Positions 8,571-18,031 of a stretch of 64,000 bases of DNA are shown here, in pieces. The number at the start of each line of letters is the position of its first letter. The stretch's first letter is position 1. Below the pieces are notes generated by a model. The model ran no database searches. It was not told where the DNA came from and worked only from the letters and a program-made list of their open reading frames with translations. Position numbers and translations under genes: made by a program. The DNA comes from Acinetobacter halotolerans (GTDB taxonomy: Bacteria; Pseudomonadota; Gammaproteobacteria; Pseudomonadales; Moraxellaceae): positions 1 to 64,000 of the forward strand of contig NZ_SGIM01000001.1 of NCBI RefSeq assembly GCF_004208515.1, given 5' to 3'.

Positions 8571-8690
8571 ATGAATACTTCAGCTTTAATCATGATGATT
8601 ATCTCGATTGCATTATTGTGGGGAGGATTGTCACTTTCGATTTTGCATTTGATGCGCCACCCTGAACAAAAAGATGATGAATTGAAGTAA
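8571..8690 (+). CDS. metS: MetS-like small subunit of NSS transporter
   Basis: A 39-residue protein beginning MNTSALIMMIISIALLWG, with one membrane helix and a charged tail HPEQKDDELK. Size, topology and position directly behind an NSS transporter match the MetS family (small partner of MetP for methionine and alanine uptake in Corynebacterium). The ATG at 8571 is chosen because GGAG at 8561-8564 gives 6-nt spacing; an in-frame ATG at 8565 would be too close. A perfect terminator follows. A gene this short is easily missed by annotation with a length cut-off. Confidence 0.82.
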   Translation: MNTSALIMMIISIALLWGGLSLSILHLMRHPEQKDDELK

Positions 8691-8706
8691 TACCTCTGCA
8701 GTAAAT

Positions 8707-8737
8707 AAAAATGCCATACGATTTGTATGGCATTTTT
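8707..8737. terminator. Bidirectional terminator between metS and rsmB
   Basis: Perfect 13-bp arms (8707-8719 and 8725-8737) around a 5-nt loop. A and T runs at both ends let it serve the plus-strand symporter unit and the convergent rsmB. Confidence 0.9.
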
Positions 8738-8745
8738 ATTGGTCG

Positions 8746-10053
8746 TTAAGCCGTTTTTATGATTCGGCAATAATAGAAACCATCACCTGTTTGTTCGGTT
8801 GGCAGCAGTTGTCGACCATGTATTTGTTCAATGCCCCAATCTGCCTCAATTTTAACTTCTTTAGCATCGGCATGTTCTGCAAAGAATGTCACCATTTGCT
8901 GTTCATTTTCAGCTTTTAAAATCGAGCAAGTAATGTATAACAGTGTGCCGCCCACTTTGAGTTGTTGCCACATCTGTTGCAAAATTTGCTGTTGCAATGC
9001 GACCGTTTGCGCGATGTCGGTTGATTGTCTTAACAAGCGGATATCTGGGTGACGACGAATTACACCCGTTGCTGAACAAGGCGCATCCAATACGATACAA
9101 TCGACCGCTTCTGGTGCCTGCCAAGTGGTTGCATCTGCTGTAACAATCTCAACCTCGGTTTGATCTAAGGCAAGACGTTCTATATTTTCAGACAAACGTA
9201 ATAAACGTTTTGCATCATGGTCAAGCGCAATCAGTTTTTTAGGATTATAGCGTTCAAGAATATGTGCTGTTTTACCACCGGGTGCAGCGCAGGCATCGAC
9301 AACGACTTTACCATCTAAATTCGGTAAAAGAGTCGCGCATAATTGTGCATGTTCATCCTGAACAGAAAAACCACCTTCTTCGAAACCCGGTAGATGGGTA
9401 ATGTTGCCCGTTTGTTCCAAAACAATACCAACATTTGAAAGCAGGCAAGGACGAGCATCAATTTGTTCTTCATCCAAAATTTCTAAATATTCGTCACGAC
9501 TGACTTGGCGTTCATTGACGCGCAGGGTCAGTGGTGCAACTTGTTTTAAATTTTGACAGATTTCATCAAATTGATCAGGCCAATCTTTTTTAAGTCGTTT
9601 GAATAACCAACTTGGTAAACCATGGGTATTATTCAACGCTGTTTGGAATTCATCTGTTTCACGTGAAACACGGCGCAGAATCGCATTGACCAAACCACTC
9701 ATTGGCTCGAAACCGAGTTGCTTAGCAGCATTTACAGTTTCGGAAATCGCAGCATGTACAGGAATACGAGTACATAAAATTTGATACAAACCAAGATATA
9801 AACAACTTTCTAATGCTTCATTGTCTAATGGTTTTGTCAGCAAGGGTAAGGTAATTGCTTTTAAAGAATACCACTGGCGTAAACAACCTAAAGTAAGTTC
9901 GTGATATAAACCACGGTCACGTTCAGAAACGATATTGATATGTTGATTCAACACGGAAGCCAAAGATTGCCCATTTTGAACAGCCAACAGTGTTTTGATC
10001 ACTTGTGCACGCAGATTCAAATGTTTTGCAGATGATTGATTCGATTGGTTCAT
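8746..10053 (-). CDS. rsmB: 16S rRNA (cytosine-967-C5)-methyltransferase RsmB
   Basis: A 435-residue methyltransferase placing m5C967 in 16S rRNA with S-adenosylmethionine. The N-terminal 135 residues form a NusB-like RNA-binding domain. The catalytic domain has the SAM loop VDACAAPGGKTAHILE and the two family cysteines: Cys326 in DAPCSATG and Cys376 in TCSILKAEN. Length matches the family. Its ATG overlaps the fmt stop by 4 bp (ATGA), so the two are translationally coupled, as in many proteobacteria. Confidence 0.95.
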   Translation of the reverse strand: MNQSNQSSAKHLNLRAQVIKTLLAVQNGQSLASVLNQHINIVSERDRGLYHELTLGCLRQWYSLKAITLPLLTKPLDNEALESCLYLGLYQILCTRIPVHAAISETVNAAKQLGFEPMSGLVNAILRRVSRETDEFQTALNNTHGLPSWLFKRLKKDWPDQFDEICQNLKQVAPLTLRVNERQVSRDEYLEILDEEQIDARPCLLSNVGIVLEQTGNITHLPGFEEGGFSVQDEHAQLCATLLPNLDGKVVVDACAAPGGKTAHILERYNPKKLIALDHDAKRLLRLSENIERLALDQTEVEIVTADATTWQAPEAVDCIVLDAPCSATGVIRRHPDIRLLRQSTDIAQTVALQQQILQQMWQQLKVGGTLLYITCSILKAENEQQMVTFFAEHADAKEVKIEADWGIEQIHGRQLLPTEQTGDGFYYCRIIKTA

Positions 10054-11012
10054 GGGAGAATTTGTCCAAGATGCAATTTTTGGGTTTGTATCATTTGTAT
10101 TGGATTGAGTGCTTTACCGCCAGGCCATTGCAGACTAGTTAAACACACTGCGCTGTTTTCCCCACATGCGACATGGACACCGTGTTTGTCCATCGCAACA
10201 ATTTCACCGACTTGCGCGTCTGCTTTGCTGTGTTGAGAAAGGGTTGAACCCCAAACACGTAGCGCATTATTTTCATCCAGTTGGATAAATGCCACAGGCC
10301 AAGGATTGAAGGCACGAATATTGCGATCAATTTGAACGGCATTTTGAGACCAATCAATACGCGCTTCTGCTTTGACCAGTTTATGTGCATATACGGTGAG
10401 CGCTTCGTCTTGTACTTCACGTTTGGCAATAAAGTCTTGTAGGCTTTGCTCTGATTCGAGCACGGTACAAATCGCGTCTGCACCTTGAGTCGCCAGTTTA
10501 TCGTGCAAACTCGCAGAGGTATCTTCTGCTGTGATCGGACAATAGGTTTTATACATCATATCGCCAGTATCTAAACCTGCTGCCATCTGCATGATGGTAA
10601 TGCCAGTTTCTGCATCACCTGTGGCAATAGCGCGTTGAATCGGGGCAGCACCACGCCAGCGCGGTAGCAATGAACCATGAATATTGAGACAACCGTATGT
10701 AGGTGTATCCAAAACCGCTTGAGGCAAGATCAAGCCATAAGCGGCAACCACCATTACATCTGCGCCAAGTGCAGCAAGCTCTTGTCGAGCCGCTAAGCCT
10801 TCTTCGGTCGAGGCTTTAAAATGCAAAGGTTGATAAACAGGTAAACCGTGTTCAAGTGCAAGTTGCTTGACTGGGGAAGGTGTTAATTTCTGCCCACGAC
10901 CTGCTTTGCGGTCAGGTTGGGTATAAACTGCAATAATCTGGTGTGATGATTTTAATAATGCCGCCAATGCCGTTGCAGCAAATTCAGGCGTACCAGCAAA
11001 AATGATTTTCAC
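10050..11012 (-). CDS. fmt: Methionyl-tRNA formyltransferase
   Basis: A 320-residue enzyme that formylates initiator Met-tRNA using 10-formyl-tetrahydrofolate. The N-terminus is KIIFAGTPEFAA, and the catalytic Asn-His-Asp set is visible in NIHGSLLPRWRGAAPIQ and GLDTGDMM. A C-terminal OB-like tRNA-binding domain follows from about residue 210. Length is normal. It is first in a two-gene unit with rsmB (4-bp overlap). The def gene, which often precedes fmt, is not here: the upstream neighbour is divergent ilvD. Confidence 0.96.
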   Translation of the reverse strand: MKIIFAGTPEFAATALAALLKSSHQIIAVYTQPDRKAGRGQKLTPSPVKQLALEHGLPVYQPLHFKASTEEGLAARQELAALGADVMVVAAYGLILPQAVLDTPTYGCLNIHGSLLPRWRGAAPIQRAIATGDAETGITIMQMAAGLDTGDMMYKTYCPITAEDTSASLHDKLATQGADAICTVLESEQSLQDFIAKREVQDEALTVYAHKLVKAEARIDWSQNAVQIDRNIRAFNPWPVAFIQLDENNALRVWGSTLSQHSKADAQVGEIVAMDKHGVHVACGENSAVCLTSLQWPGGKALNPIQMIQTQKLHLGQILP

Positions 11013-11223
11013 AAATGCATTCCGAAAAAAACTTAATGCAAATTATAAGCGAAAAAGCCACTAGCCCCTAATCAGAAGCTGTGAATTGCCTTTGAGCAAA
11101 AAAAGATAGCTTCAGTGGTCATCTGTTAAACGATAACTTGTAGTATGATGGACTGAGCTCAGTATCATTTCGCCAGAGAGAATGTCCTATTCATCTCGAG
11201 CACAAACTTGTTGGGAATACAAA

Positions 11224-13053
11224 ATGCCTGATTATCGTTCGAAAACATCAACACATGGAAGAAATATGGCTGGCGCGCGTGGTTTATGGCGTGCGACGGG
11301 CATGAAAGATGAAGATTTTGGCAAACCTATTATTGCGGTGGTCAACTCATTTACCCAATTTGTTCCAGGTCATGTGCATCTTAAAGATTTAGGGCAACTG
11401 GTTGCACGAGAAATCGAAGCTTCTGGTGGTGTTGCAAAAGAATTTAACACCATTGCAGTCGATGACGGCATTGCGATGGGTCATGATGGCATGCTGTATT
11501 CGCTACCATCACGTGATTTGATTGCCGATTCTGTGGAATATATGGTCAATGCCCATTGTGCTGATGCAATGGTATGTATCTCGAACTGTGACAAGATCAC
11601 GCCGGGAATGCTGATGGCTGCGATGCGCTTGAATATCCCAGTGATATTTGTGTCTGGCGGTCCGATGGAAGCGGGTAAAGTCAAATTCCGTGGCAATGAG
11701 AAAGCAATTGACCTCGTTGATGCGATGGTGGTTGCGGCAGATGAAAGTTATACCGATGAAGAAGTTGCCGCGTTTGAGCGTTCCGCTTGTCCAACTTGCG
11801 GTTCGTGTTCAGGCATGTTTACAGCGAACTCGATGAACTGTTTAACTGAAGCTTTAGGTTTATCTTTACCGGGCAATGGTTCAATCGTCGCTACCCATGC
11901 AAATCGTGAAAAATTGTTCTTGAGAGCAGGGCGCTTGGTAGTCGAATTGGCAAAACGCTACTATGAACAAAATGATGACAGCATTTTACCGCGTTCGATT
12001 GCAACCAAAGATGCATTTGAAAATGCCATGACCCTAGATATTGCCATGGGTGGTTCAACCAATACGGTATTACACTTGTTGGCTGCTGCTCATGAAGCAG
12101 AAGTCGATTTCACCATGGATGATATCGACCGTCTTTCTCGTCTAGTGCCTGTGTTATCTAAAGTTGCGCCTGCAAAATCAGACGTACACATGGAAGATGT
12201 CCACCGTGCAGGGGGCATCATGGCGATCTTAGGTGAGCTTGATCGTGCCAATTTGTTAAAGACATCATGTCCAACCGTACATGAACCAACACTGAAAGAT
12301 GCATTAGACAAGTGGGATATTATCCGTACTGAAGATGCCGATGTATATGAGTTCTATCGCTCATCTCCGGGTGGTATACCAACCCAAGTGGCGTTCTCAC
12401 AAAACCGTTATTATTCAACTTTGGACGGTGATCGTGAAAATGGCGTGATTCGTAATGCTGAGCATGCCTTCTCTAAAGATGGCGGTTTGGCTGTGCTTTA
12501 CGGCAACATCGCGTTGGATGGATGTATCGTGAAAACAGCAGGTGTGGATGATTCGATCCTTAAATTTACTGGCACTGCGCGCGTTTTTGAGAGCCAAGAT
12601 TCTGCAGTAGAAGCGATTTTAGAGCATAAAATTGTGGCTGGCGATATCGTGGTGATTCGCTACGAAGGTCCACGTGGTGGACCGGGTATGCAAGAAATGC
12701 TGTATCCAACCAGCTATTTGAAATCTAAAGGCTTAGGTAAAGACTGTGCTTTGATTACCGATGGTCGTTTCTCGGGTGGTTCTTCGGGTTTATCGATTGG
12801 TCACGTTTCTCCAGAAGCTGCGGAAGGCGGAGCAATTGGTTTGGTAGAAGATGGTGATACCATTGAAATTGATATCCCGAATCGTACCATCCATTTAGAT
12901 GTGGATGATGCAACGATGGCACATCGCCGTACGGTTCAAGAAGCCAAAGGTTGGCATCCAGTAGAAGAACGTAAACGTAAAGTGTCTAAGGCACTCAAGA
13001 TTTACGCGATGCATTCAACCAGCGCAGCAAAAGGCGCAGTACGCGTCTTGTAA
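11224..13053 (+). CDS. ilvD: Dihydroxy-acid dehydratase
   Basis: A 609-residue iron-sulfur enzyme that dehydrates 2,3-dihydroxy acids in valine, isoleucine and pantothenate synthesis. Cluster-ligand segments are visible: [10 protein letters not shown] and [19 protein letters not shown]. The C-terminal half has the conserved [13 protein letters not shown] and [19 protein letters not shown]. The ATG at 11224 gives the standard N-terminus [17 protein letters not shown]; an upstream in-frame ATG at 11182 would add 14 residues without family support. Single gene, divergent from fmt. Confidence 0.96.
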   Translation: MPDYRSKTSTHGRNMAGARGLWRATGMKDEDFGKPIIAVVNSFTQFVPGHVHLKDLGQLVAREIEASGGVAKEFNTIAVDDGIAMGHDGMLYSLPSRDLIADSVEYMVNAHCADAMVCISNCDKITPGMLMAAMRLNIPVIFVSGGPMEAGKVKFRGNEKAIDLVDAMVVAADESYTDEEVAAFERSACPTCGSCSGMFTANSMNCLTEALGLSLPGNGSIVATHANREKLFLRAGRLVVELAKRYYEQNDDSILPRSIATKDAFENAMTLDIAMGGSTNTVLHLLAAAHEAEVDFTMDDIDRLSRLVPVLSKVAPAKSDVHMEDVHRAGGIMAILGELDRANLLKTSCPTVHEPTLKDALDKWDIIRTEDADVYEFYRSSPGGIPTQVAFSQNRYYSTLDGDRENGVIRNAEHAFSKDGGLAVLYGNIALDGCIVKTAGVDDSILKFTGTARVFESQDSAVEAILEHKIVAGDIVVIRYEGPRGGPGMQEMLYPTSYLKSKGLGKDCALITDGRFSGGSSGLSIGHVSPEAAEGGAIGLVEDGDTIEIDIPNRTIHLDVDDATMAHRRTVQEAKGWHPVEERKRKVSKALKIYAMHSTSAAKGAVRVL

Positions 13054-13060
13054 TCCCTTT

Positions 13061-13079
13061 AGCCGTGATGATCACGGCT
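13061..13079 (+). terminator. Hairpin after ilvD, weak terminator
   Basis: An 8-bp perfect stem AGCCGTGA / TCACGGCT (13061-13068, 13072-13079) just after the ilvD stop, but without a following T run. Termination or mRNA 3'-end protection is possible. Confidence 0.45.
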
Positions 13080-13230
13080 CATCCCTCTGATTTTCGATGT
13101 TATAATCGCATCTCAGGGGGACTTTATCCTGATTTTATAAGATACTGTAGACACTTCTTCTCCATTTGAACAAGACAAGTGAAAGAAGACTGAGCAACTA
13201 AGAAATTTATGATCATTAGAGGCAATCGAC

Positions 13231-14520
13231 ATGTCTTTGTTACGTCGTTGGTTTGATCCCATCCGATCGAGCTGGTTTTATCAGAAACCTTCTCGTCAGG
13301 CGGTATTACCCACGGAACAGGGTTTAAGTATTTATCTACGTTTAGATGATGTGTATAGCTATCTTGCAGTGCAACAGTTGGCTCAGCTTAATGAGATTTT
13401 GAGCGATGAGCTTAAACCGTTAAAAGTCATTATTTCAAAACAAGATGCTGAACCTCCCAATGGTATGTCAGCACAAGATTGGCAAAGATACTGTCTCAAT
13501 GATGCCAAGATTTTAGCCAAACAACACCGTTTTGGCTTTGATGAAACCCCAGAAATTCCAAGTCCAGAAGCATTACAACAAGCTGAAACCATTCTAAGAA
13601 ATACGCCTTTACGAGAACAAAATTTTTTACATTTGCTGGAAGATGTTTTCCATATGTTATGGCAACAGCAATATGGAAAATTACGCACCTTATATGCGAT
13701 GGCGAAACAACACCAAACCCCACAAGATTTTCCTGAACGAATGTTTCAGGATGTGCCTGTTTCAGCTAGTTATTTCGAGTTTAGTGAACGCAAGTATCAA
13801 GCCGTTGATGATTTATTGCGTTTAACGCGCCGTTTAAAACAACAAAAATTATTGACGGGAACGCCTATTTTTCTGATTAATCACATCGAGTGGCGTGAGC
13901 ATTTGATCAACGATGGTGAAGCATTGGCAGAAGTGCAAGCCTTACATCCAGAGTTAGATCTCTATATTGCGCTTGAAGACCCGATGAGTTGGTTGTTGTT
14001 GGATTATATCAAAGCAGAACTTGCTGATTATTATAATATTCAGCTCAAAGTCTACCCGTTGAGCTATCAAGGTCGAGATTGGTTTGATTGGGGGCTGGCA
14101 ACCCGTGTTTCAAAACGGACTGAAGTGGCATTCACCCCGTTTTGCCGTCCAACCAAAGAAGCCAGCTATGAAATGGCAAAGCTGTTCTATAGTGTGGCAG
14201 AAGAACAACAGGTCGATTGCATTCATCAGATTTTGGAAGGCGTGTGGACACGTGGTAAAGACCTCTCTTTTAAAGCACATTTCCAGCGGATGCAGAAGCG
14301 TTTAGAAATTGAGCGCATTACCGAACAAGATATTGAGGCTTTATTACAACAAAATGATGAATTATGTCAGCAGAAGCATCAACCTGATTTTCCCGTTTTA
14401 GAGTTACGTATTGATGGGCAAAGTTACGTGTTTAATAGCTTATACCGTGTCTGGATGATTGAAAGTATTATCAGTAATGTGTTGGAAGAAAAGTATAAGA
14501 ATGACAGTTTAGAAGGCTAG
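13231..14520 (+). CDS. Tandem DsbA/HCCA-isomerase-like domain protein
   Basis: A 429-residue, probably cytoplasmic protein that looks like two copies of a DsbA-type thioredoxin-fold domain related to 2-hydroxychromene-2-carboxylate isomerase and kappa GSTs. The first repeat begins near residue 35 with LSIYLRLDDVYSYLAVQQL; the second begins near 245 with LDLYIALEDPMSWLLLDYIKAEL. Neither carries a CxxC motif; the D-x-x-S-Y/W pattern is that of the glutathione-dependent isomerase branch. No signal peptide is present. The actual reaction is unknown. A plausible ribosome-binding site AGAGG precedes the ATG. It stands between ilvD and a TSUP transporter with separate spacing. Confidence 0.7.
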   Translation: MSLLRRWFDPIRSSWFYQKPSRQAVLPTEQGLSIYLRLDDVYSYLAVQQLAQLNEILSDELKPLKVIISKQDAEPPNGMSAQDWQRYCLNDAKILAKQHRFGFDETPEIPSPEALQQAETILRNTPLREQNFLHLLEDVFHMLWQQQYGKLRTLYAMAKQHQTPQDFPERMFQDVPVSASYFEFSERKYQAVDDLLRLTRRLKQQKLLTGTPIFLINHIEWREHLINDGEALAEVQALHPELDLYIALEDPMSWLLLDYIKAELADYYNIQLKVYPLSYQGRDWFDWGLATRVSKRTEVAFTPFCRPTKEASYEMAKLFYSVAEEQQVDCIHQILEGVWTRGKDLSFKAHFQRMQKRLEIERITEQDIEALLQQNDELCQQKHQPDFPVLELRIDGQSYVFNSLYRVWMIESIISNVLEEKYKNDSLEG

Positions 14521-14546
14521 AAGGCTTAGCGTCCAACAGAGAAAAA

Positions 14547-14571
14547 TTAAGCGTGGAGGAGCTACGCTTAA
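14547..14571. repeat. 8-bp inverted repeat downstream of the DsbA-like gene
   Basis: TTAAGCGT (14547-14554) and ACGCTTAA (14564-14571) are perfect complements around a 9-nt spacer. A T-poor tail follows. It is probably a weak terminator or an mRNA hairpin. Confidence 0.45.
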
Positions 14572-14673
14572 GTATTTGGCCTCAACGTATAATTGAGCCA
14601 TGCTCCTAAAAACAAGAATACGCGATTTCAATTATTTCCGTAGCATAGCTGTATATGAATGCGGAGATAGATC

Positions 14674-15405
14674 ATGACCTTTTTGATTATTGTAACGGCA
14701 GTATTTGCATTCGCTGGCATGATAAAAGGCATGATCGGTTTAGGTTTGCCTGCGGTGTCGATGGGATTACTCACCATCGCAATGAGTCCATTTCAGGCGG
14801 CCTCACTTTTAATCGTACCCTCTATGGTGACCAATGTTTGGCAGCTTTTTGCTGAAGGTCAGGTCTGGTCATTTATCTGTCGTTTCTGGTCTTTGTTATT
14901 GGGCATCATCCTCGGCTCTATTTGGAGCTTTTTGCCCACCTTGAACCAGAGTCAAGGACAGAGCAGTGAGATTTTATTGGGCAGTATGTTGGCAATTTAT
15001 GGACTCTATGGTTTATGTGCCAAAAAGCTACCTGATCTGGCAGGGCATGAGCGTTGGCTCTCTCCGTTCATTGGTTATATCGGCGGTGCAGTCACCGTCG
15101 CGACAGGGGTTATTATTATTCCCATCGTGCCGTATTTGCAGTCTTTACATTTAAAACGTGATGAGCTGGTACAGGCTTTAGGGCTGACCTTTACCGTTTC
15201 CACAATTTGTTTGGCGATCTTTTTGCATTATCACCCGACTACAGGTGGGGCTTTAGACTATCGATGGTCTTCAGTGGCATTGGTCGCAGCTTTGATCGGC
15301 ATGTGGTTCGGAAAAAAAGTGCGTTACCAATTGAACGAGCAAAAATTCCGTCAGTTATTTTTTATCGGTTTGCTGGCGCTGGGGAGTTATATGGTCTTGC
15401 ACTAA
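14674..15405 (+). CDS. TSUP (TauE/SafE) family membrane transporter
   Basis: A 243-residue inner-membrane protein with about eight hydrophobic segments and the TSUP pattern: an N-terminal AGMIKGMIGLGLPAVSMGLL glycine-rich helix and a second half repeat around YIGGAVTVATGVIIIPIVPYL. The family exports or imports sulfur-containing organic anions; the substrate here is unknown. The ATG follows GGAGA with good spacing. Its last 51 bases overlap the 3' end of the convergent LysR gene. Confidence 0.85.
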   Translation: MTFLIIVTAVFAFAGMIKGMIGLGLPAVSMGLLTIAMSPFQAASLLIVPSMVTNVWQLFAEGQVWSFICRFWSLLLGIILGSIWSFLPTLNQSQGQSSEILLGSMLAIYGLYGLCAKKLPDLAGHERWLSPFIGYIGGAVTVATGVIIIPIVPYLQSLHLKRDELVQALGLTFTVSTICLAIFLHYHPTTGGALDYRWSSVALVAALIGMWFGKKVRYQLNEQKFRQLFFIGLLALGSYMVLH

Positions 15406-16311
15406 AACGCTTTGCTCATCTTGTGGTTTGCGCGCCAATAGAAATTTTGCAAAGTCTTGGTAGCTTTGCGGGAGTTGATCGAAGTCTTGGCTGGCGAGGA
15501 GGAGTTTGCGATTTGCCCATGCGCCCAAGAGTTGAATTGCTTGAAAATGATAAATACCTTGTAAACGTTGAGCCGCACGTGCAGGCATAATCGCAACACC
15601 GACCCCTTTTGCGACCACTTCCGCAATCGCGGAAAAATTCGGTAAACGTAAGCGATAGTGGATGTTGAAGCCTAATAGTTTGGCTTGAGTTTCAATAGAT
15701 TGTTGTAGTGAATGATGTGGCATGAGACCAATAAAATCATATGCCAAGGCATCGACTAAGTTGAGTTGCGCCTGCTGGGTCAGCACATGCGAATCTGGGC
15801 AGATTAGTACCAAGGGATCGCTAGCAAAATCCTGAGTATGTAAATGACGAGTGTCAAAAAAGCTTGAAACCAAGCCTAATCGAGCGATTCCTTTGGTGAG
15901 TGCATCTACAATTTCTGAGCTTTCCGCTTCGTGTAAGTCAATATTGATATGCGGATAATGCATCAAGTATTGGGGTAATAAGGCTGGAAGGTATTCACTC
16001 TGTGCAGAGGAGTTACACCACAGAATCAATGACTCGGCGCTTTTCTGACGAAAGCGTTGCATGTCTTGTTCAAGTTTATTTTTTTGTGCGTTGAGTTTTT
16101 TGGCATGTTCCACCAAAGCATGACCAGCCGTGGTCAGTTCGACACCTGCATTGTGTCGAATAAATAACGGCGTTTCAAAGTATTGCTCTAGTTTTTTTAT
16201 CCGTTCACTGGCTGCTTGTAAAGAAATGGCAGCACGATCTGCACCTTGGGTCAGGCTACCTGTTGCCACAATATGAAGAAGCAGTTGTAAATCAAAAAAA
16301 TCAAAACGCAT
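15355..16311 (-). CDS. LysR-family transcriptional regulator
   Basis: A 318-residue regulator. The N-terminal winged helix-turn-helix (residues 1-60) reads FFDLQLLLHIVATGSLTQGADRAAISLQAASERIKKLEQYF in order, matching the LysR pattern, with the periplasmic-binding-protein-like effector domain from about 90. It has an unusually long charged tail. That tail is encoded in DNA that overlaps the end of the TSUP gene on the other strand, so the two may antagonise each other's transcription. Effector and targets cannot be read; the adjacent TSUP gene is a candidate target by proximity only. Confidence 0.88.
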   Translation of the reverse strand: MRFDFFDLQLLLHIVATGSLTQGADRAAISLQAASERIKKLEQYFETPLFIRHNAGVELTTAGHALVEHAKKLNAQKNKLEQDMQRFRQKSAESLILWCNSSAQSEYLPALLPQYLMHYPHINIDLHEAESSEIVDALTKGIARLGLVSSFFDTRHLHTQDFASDPLVLICPDSHVLTQQAQLNLVDALAYDFIGLMPHHSLQQSIETQAKLLGFNIHYRLRLPNFSAIAEVVAKGVGVAIMPARAAQRLQGIYHFQAIQLLGAWANRKLLLASQDFDQLPQSYQDFAKFLLARKPQDEQSVLVQDHITPQRQQTDKK

Positions 16312-16390
16312 GAGCTGAACACATTGAAGTGTAAACAGTCATCATACTAAAAATACGGAAAAAAAGGAGATGGTGGATCAAGATCAGCAT

Positions 16391-16416
16391 AAAAAAGGCA
16401 GCGCGTGCGCTGCCTT
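16391..16416 (-). terminator. Terminator of uraA
   Basis: A perfect 10-bp stem AAGGCAGCGC / GCGCTGCCTT (16395-16404, 16407-16416) with a short loop. Six A on the plus strand become the T run for minus-strand transcripts. Confidence 0.88.
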
Positions 16417-16425
16417 GATTCGGGA

Positions 16426-17721
16426 TTAGTTTTTATCTTTTAAACTAAAGAGCAAATTCAATAAAATCGCAGCAAAGGTTGCGGTACCAATACCACCCAA
16501 GTTGAAATTTCCAAACAGTAGTTCAAAGTTACCTGCCCCGAGAATGATAGTCACTGATGCAACGATCAGGTTTTTATTATTCGAAAAATCGACCTTATTT
16601 TCGATCCAGATCTTCGCTCCTGCAATGGTAATCAAACCAAATACCACAATCGAAGCACCGGTGAGCACTGCAGTTGGAATGGTACTGATCACCGCACCAA
16701 ACTTAGGTGAAAGTCCCAAGAAAATCGCAAATACCCCCGCGATCACAAACACGATGGTTGAATACACACGCGTGACGGCCATCACACCAATATTTTCACC
16801 GTATGTGGTCATGCCTGGTGCACCAACACTGCCTGATAAGGTCGTGGCAACACCATCAGCCACAAATGCTTTGCCCAAATAAGGCGTCAGGTTTTCACCT
16901 GTCATCGCACCAACGGCTTTGATATGCCCGAGATTTTCTGCCACTAAAATCAGGGCAACAGGGGCAATAATCAACATGGCGTTGAGGTCAAAGGTCGGAT
17001 TTGAGAAGCTTGGAATACCAAACCAAGGTGCAGCGGCAATTTGGGAGAAATCAATGGCTTTGCCGAGACCTAAACCATTGGTTGCTATGGCATAAATGGC
17101 ATATGCCATCAATAAACCAACCAAAAGTAATAAACGCTGTAATAAACCTTTGGTGAAAACGGCGATCAGACCCATACACAGTACGGTGATCAATGCCATC
17201 CACATCTCAAAAGGCTGACCTGCCACACTTTTAATGGTAATCGGCGCAAGATTTAAACCAATAATCATCACCACAGCCCCTGTCACCACAGGCGGCATCA
17301 ATTTTTCGATCCAGCGCGTCCCGGTCAACATGACGGCTAAACCAATCAAGGTATACAGTACCCCACAGGCGATAATACCGCCCAAAGCGACCGATAAATT
17401 GGGATTTGCACCTGAGCCAGTGATATGTCCGGTTGCGGCCGCAACTACGCCTATAAAAGCAAAGCTAGACCCCAAATAACTGGGAACGCGACCACCTGTC
17501 ATCAGGAAGAACAGGATGGTACAAATCCCTGACATTAAAATGGCAAGGTTAGGACTAAAGCCCATCAACAACGGTGCTAGTACCGTCGCACCAAACATGG
17601 CAAATGCGTGCTGAACCCCTAACACCGCACTTTGTAAGGGCGGTAAATATTCATTGGTCGCGACAGGACGATGATCAATCTTGCCCTGATACGGCTGCCA
17701 CTTTGGGAACCAACTTGACAT
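16426..17721 (-). CDS. uraA: Uracil/xanthine permease (NCS2 family)
   Basis: A 431-residue inner-membrane nucleobase:proton symporter with about 14 hydrophobic segments. The NCS2 signature is clear: QHAFAMFGATVLAPLLMG near the N-terminus, the substrate-binding glutamate segment LVAENLGHIKAVG, and the second region SGSVGAPGMTTYGENIGVMAVT. This resembles UraA-type uracil permeases more than xanthine or urate ones. Single gene with its own terminator. Upstream spacing of about 310 bp from the ppc end leaves room for its promoter. Confidence 0.9.
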   Translation of the reverse strand: MSSWFPKWQPYQGKIDHRPVATNEYLPPLQSAVLGVQHAFAMFGATVLAPLLMGFSPNLAILMSGICTILFFLMTGGRVPSYLGSSFAFIGVVAAATGHITGSGANPNLSVALGGIIACGVLYTLIGLAVMLTGTRWIEKLMPPVVTGAVVMIIGLNLAPITIKSVAGQPFEMWMALITVLCMGLIAVFTKGLLQRLLLLVGLLMAYAIYAIATNGLGLGKAIDFSQIAAAPWFGIPSFSNPTFDLNAMLIIAPVALILVAENLGHIKAVGAMTGENLTPYLGKAFVADGVATTLSGSVGAPGMTTYGENIGVMAVTRVYSTIVFVIAGVFAIFLGLSPKFGAVISTIPTAVLTGASIVVFGLITIAGAKIWIENKVDFSNNKNLIVASVTIILGAGNFELLFGNFNLGGIGTATFAAILLNLLFSLKDKN

Positions 17722-18031
17722 AAATTAGACTCATAAGGAGATATCAGCGCGTATGATACTCTGTCTTAAATCGTGCTTTCACCTATATTGTTTTAAGAAT
17801 CTTGGGGCTAACACTTTATCTATTAATATTTTTACCTTTTGGTAAAATATACTTCAAAATAACTTATCGGATTTATTGTTTATTTTGGCTAAATTGTTTG
17901 AAAAGTTAAGCGTTTTATTTTCAAAAGAATATTTGAATTTTTTTCAAAAATTTTATAAAAAATGGCATATTTTGCCAATCGAGCCATCAACAGTCACAAT
18001 TTTTGTGGATGGCTCTATGAGAAATGGCCTG
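17722..18031. other. Gene-free stretch between uraA and the ppc 3' end
   Basis: About 310 bp, A+T-rich. It holds the ppc terminator (17957-17977), a larger inverted repeat GAGCCATC / GATGGCTC (17981-17988 with 18008-18015), and presumably the uraA promoter. No ORF is convincing. Confidence 0.6.
17957..17977 (-). terminator. Terminator region of ppc
   Basis: Minus-strand stem TGGCA / TGCCA (17963-17967 with 17973-17977) followed by a six-T run. It lies just past the longer 8-bp inverted repeat at 17981-18015, so two hairpins in series end the ppc transcript. Confidence 0.65.
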
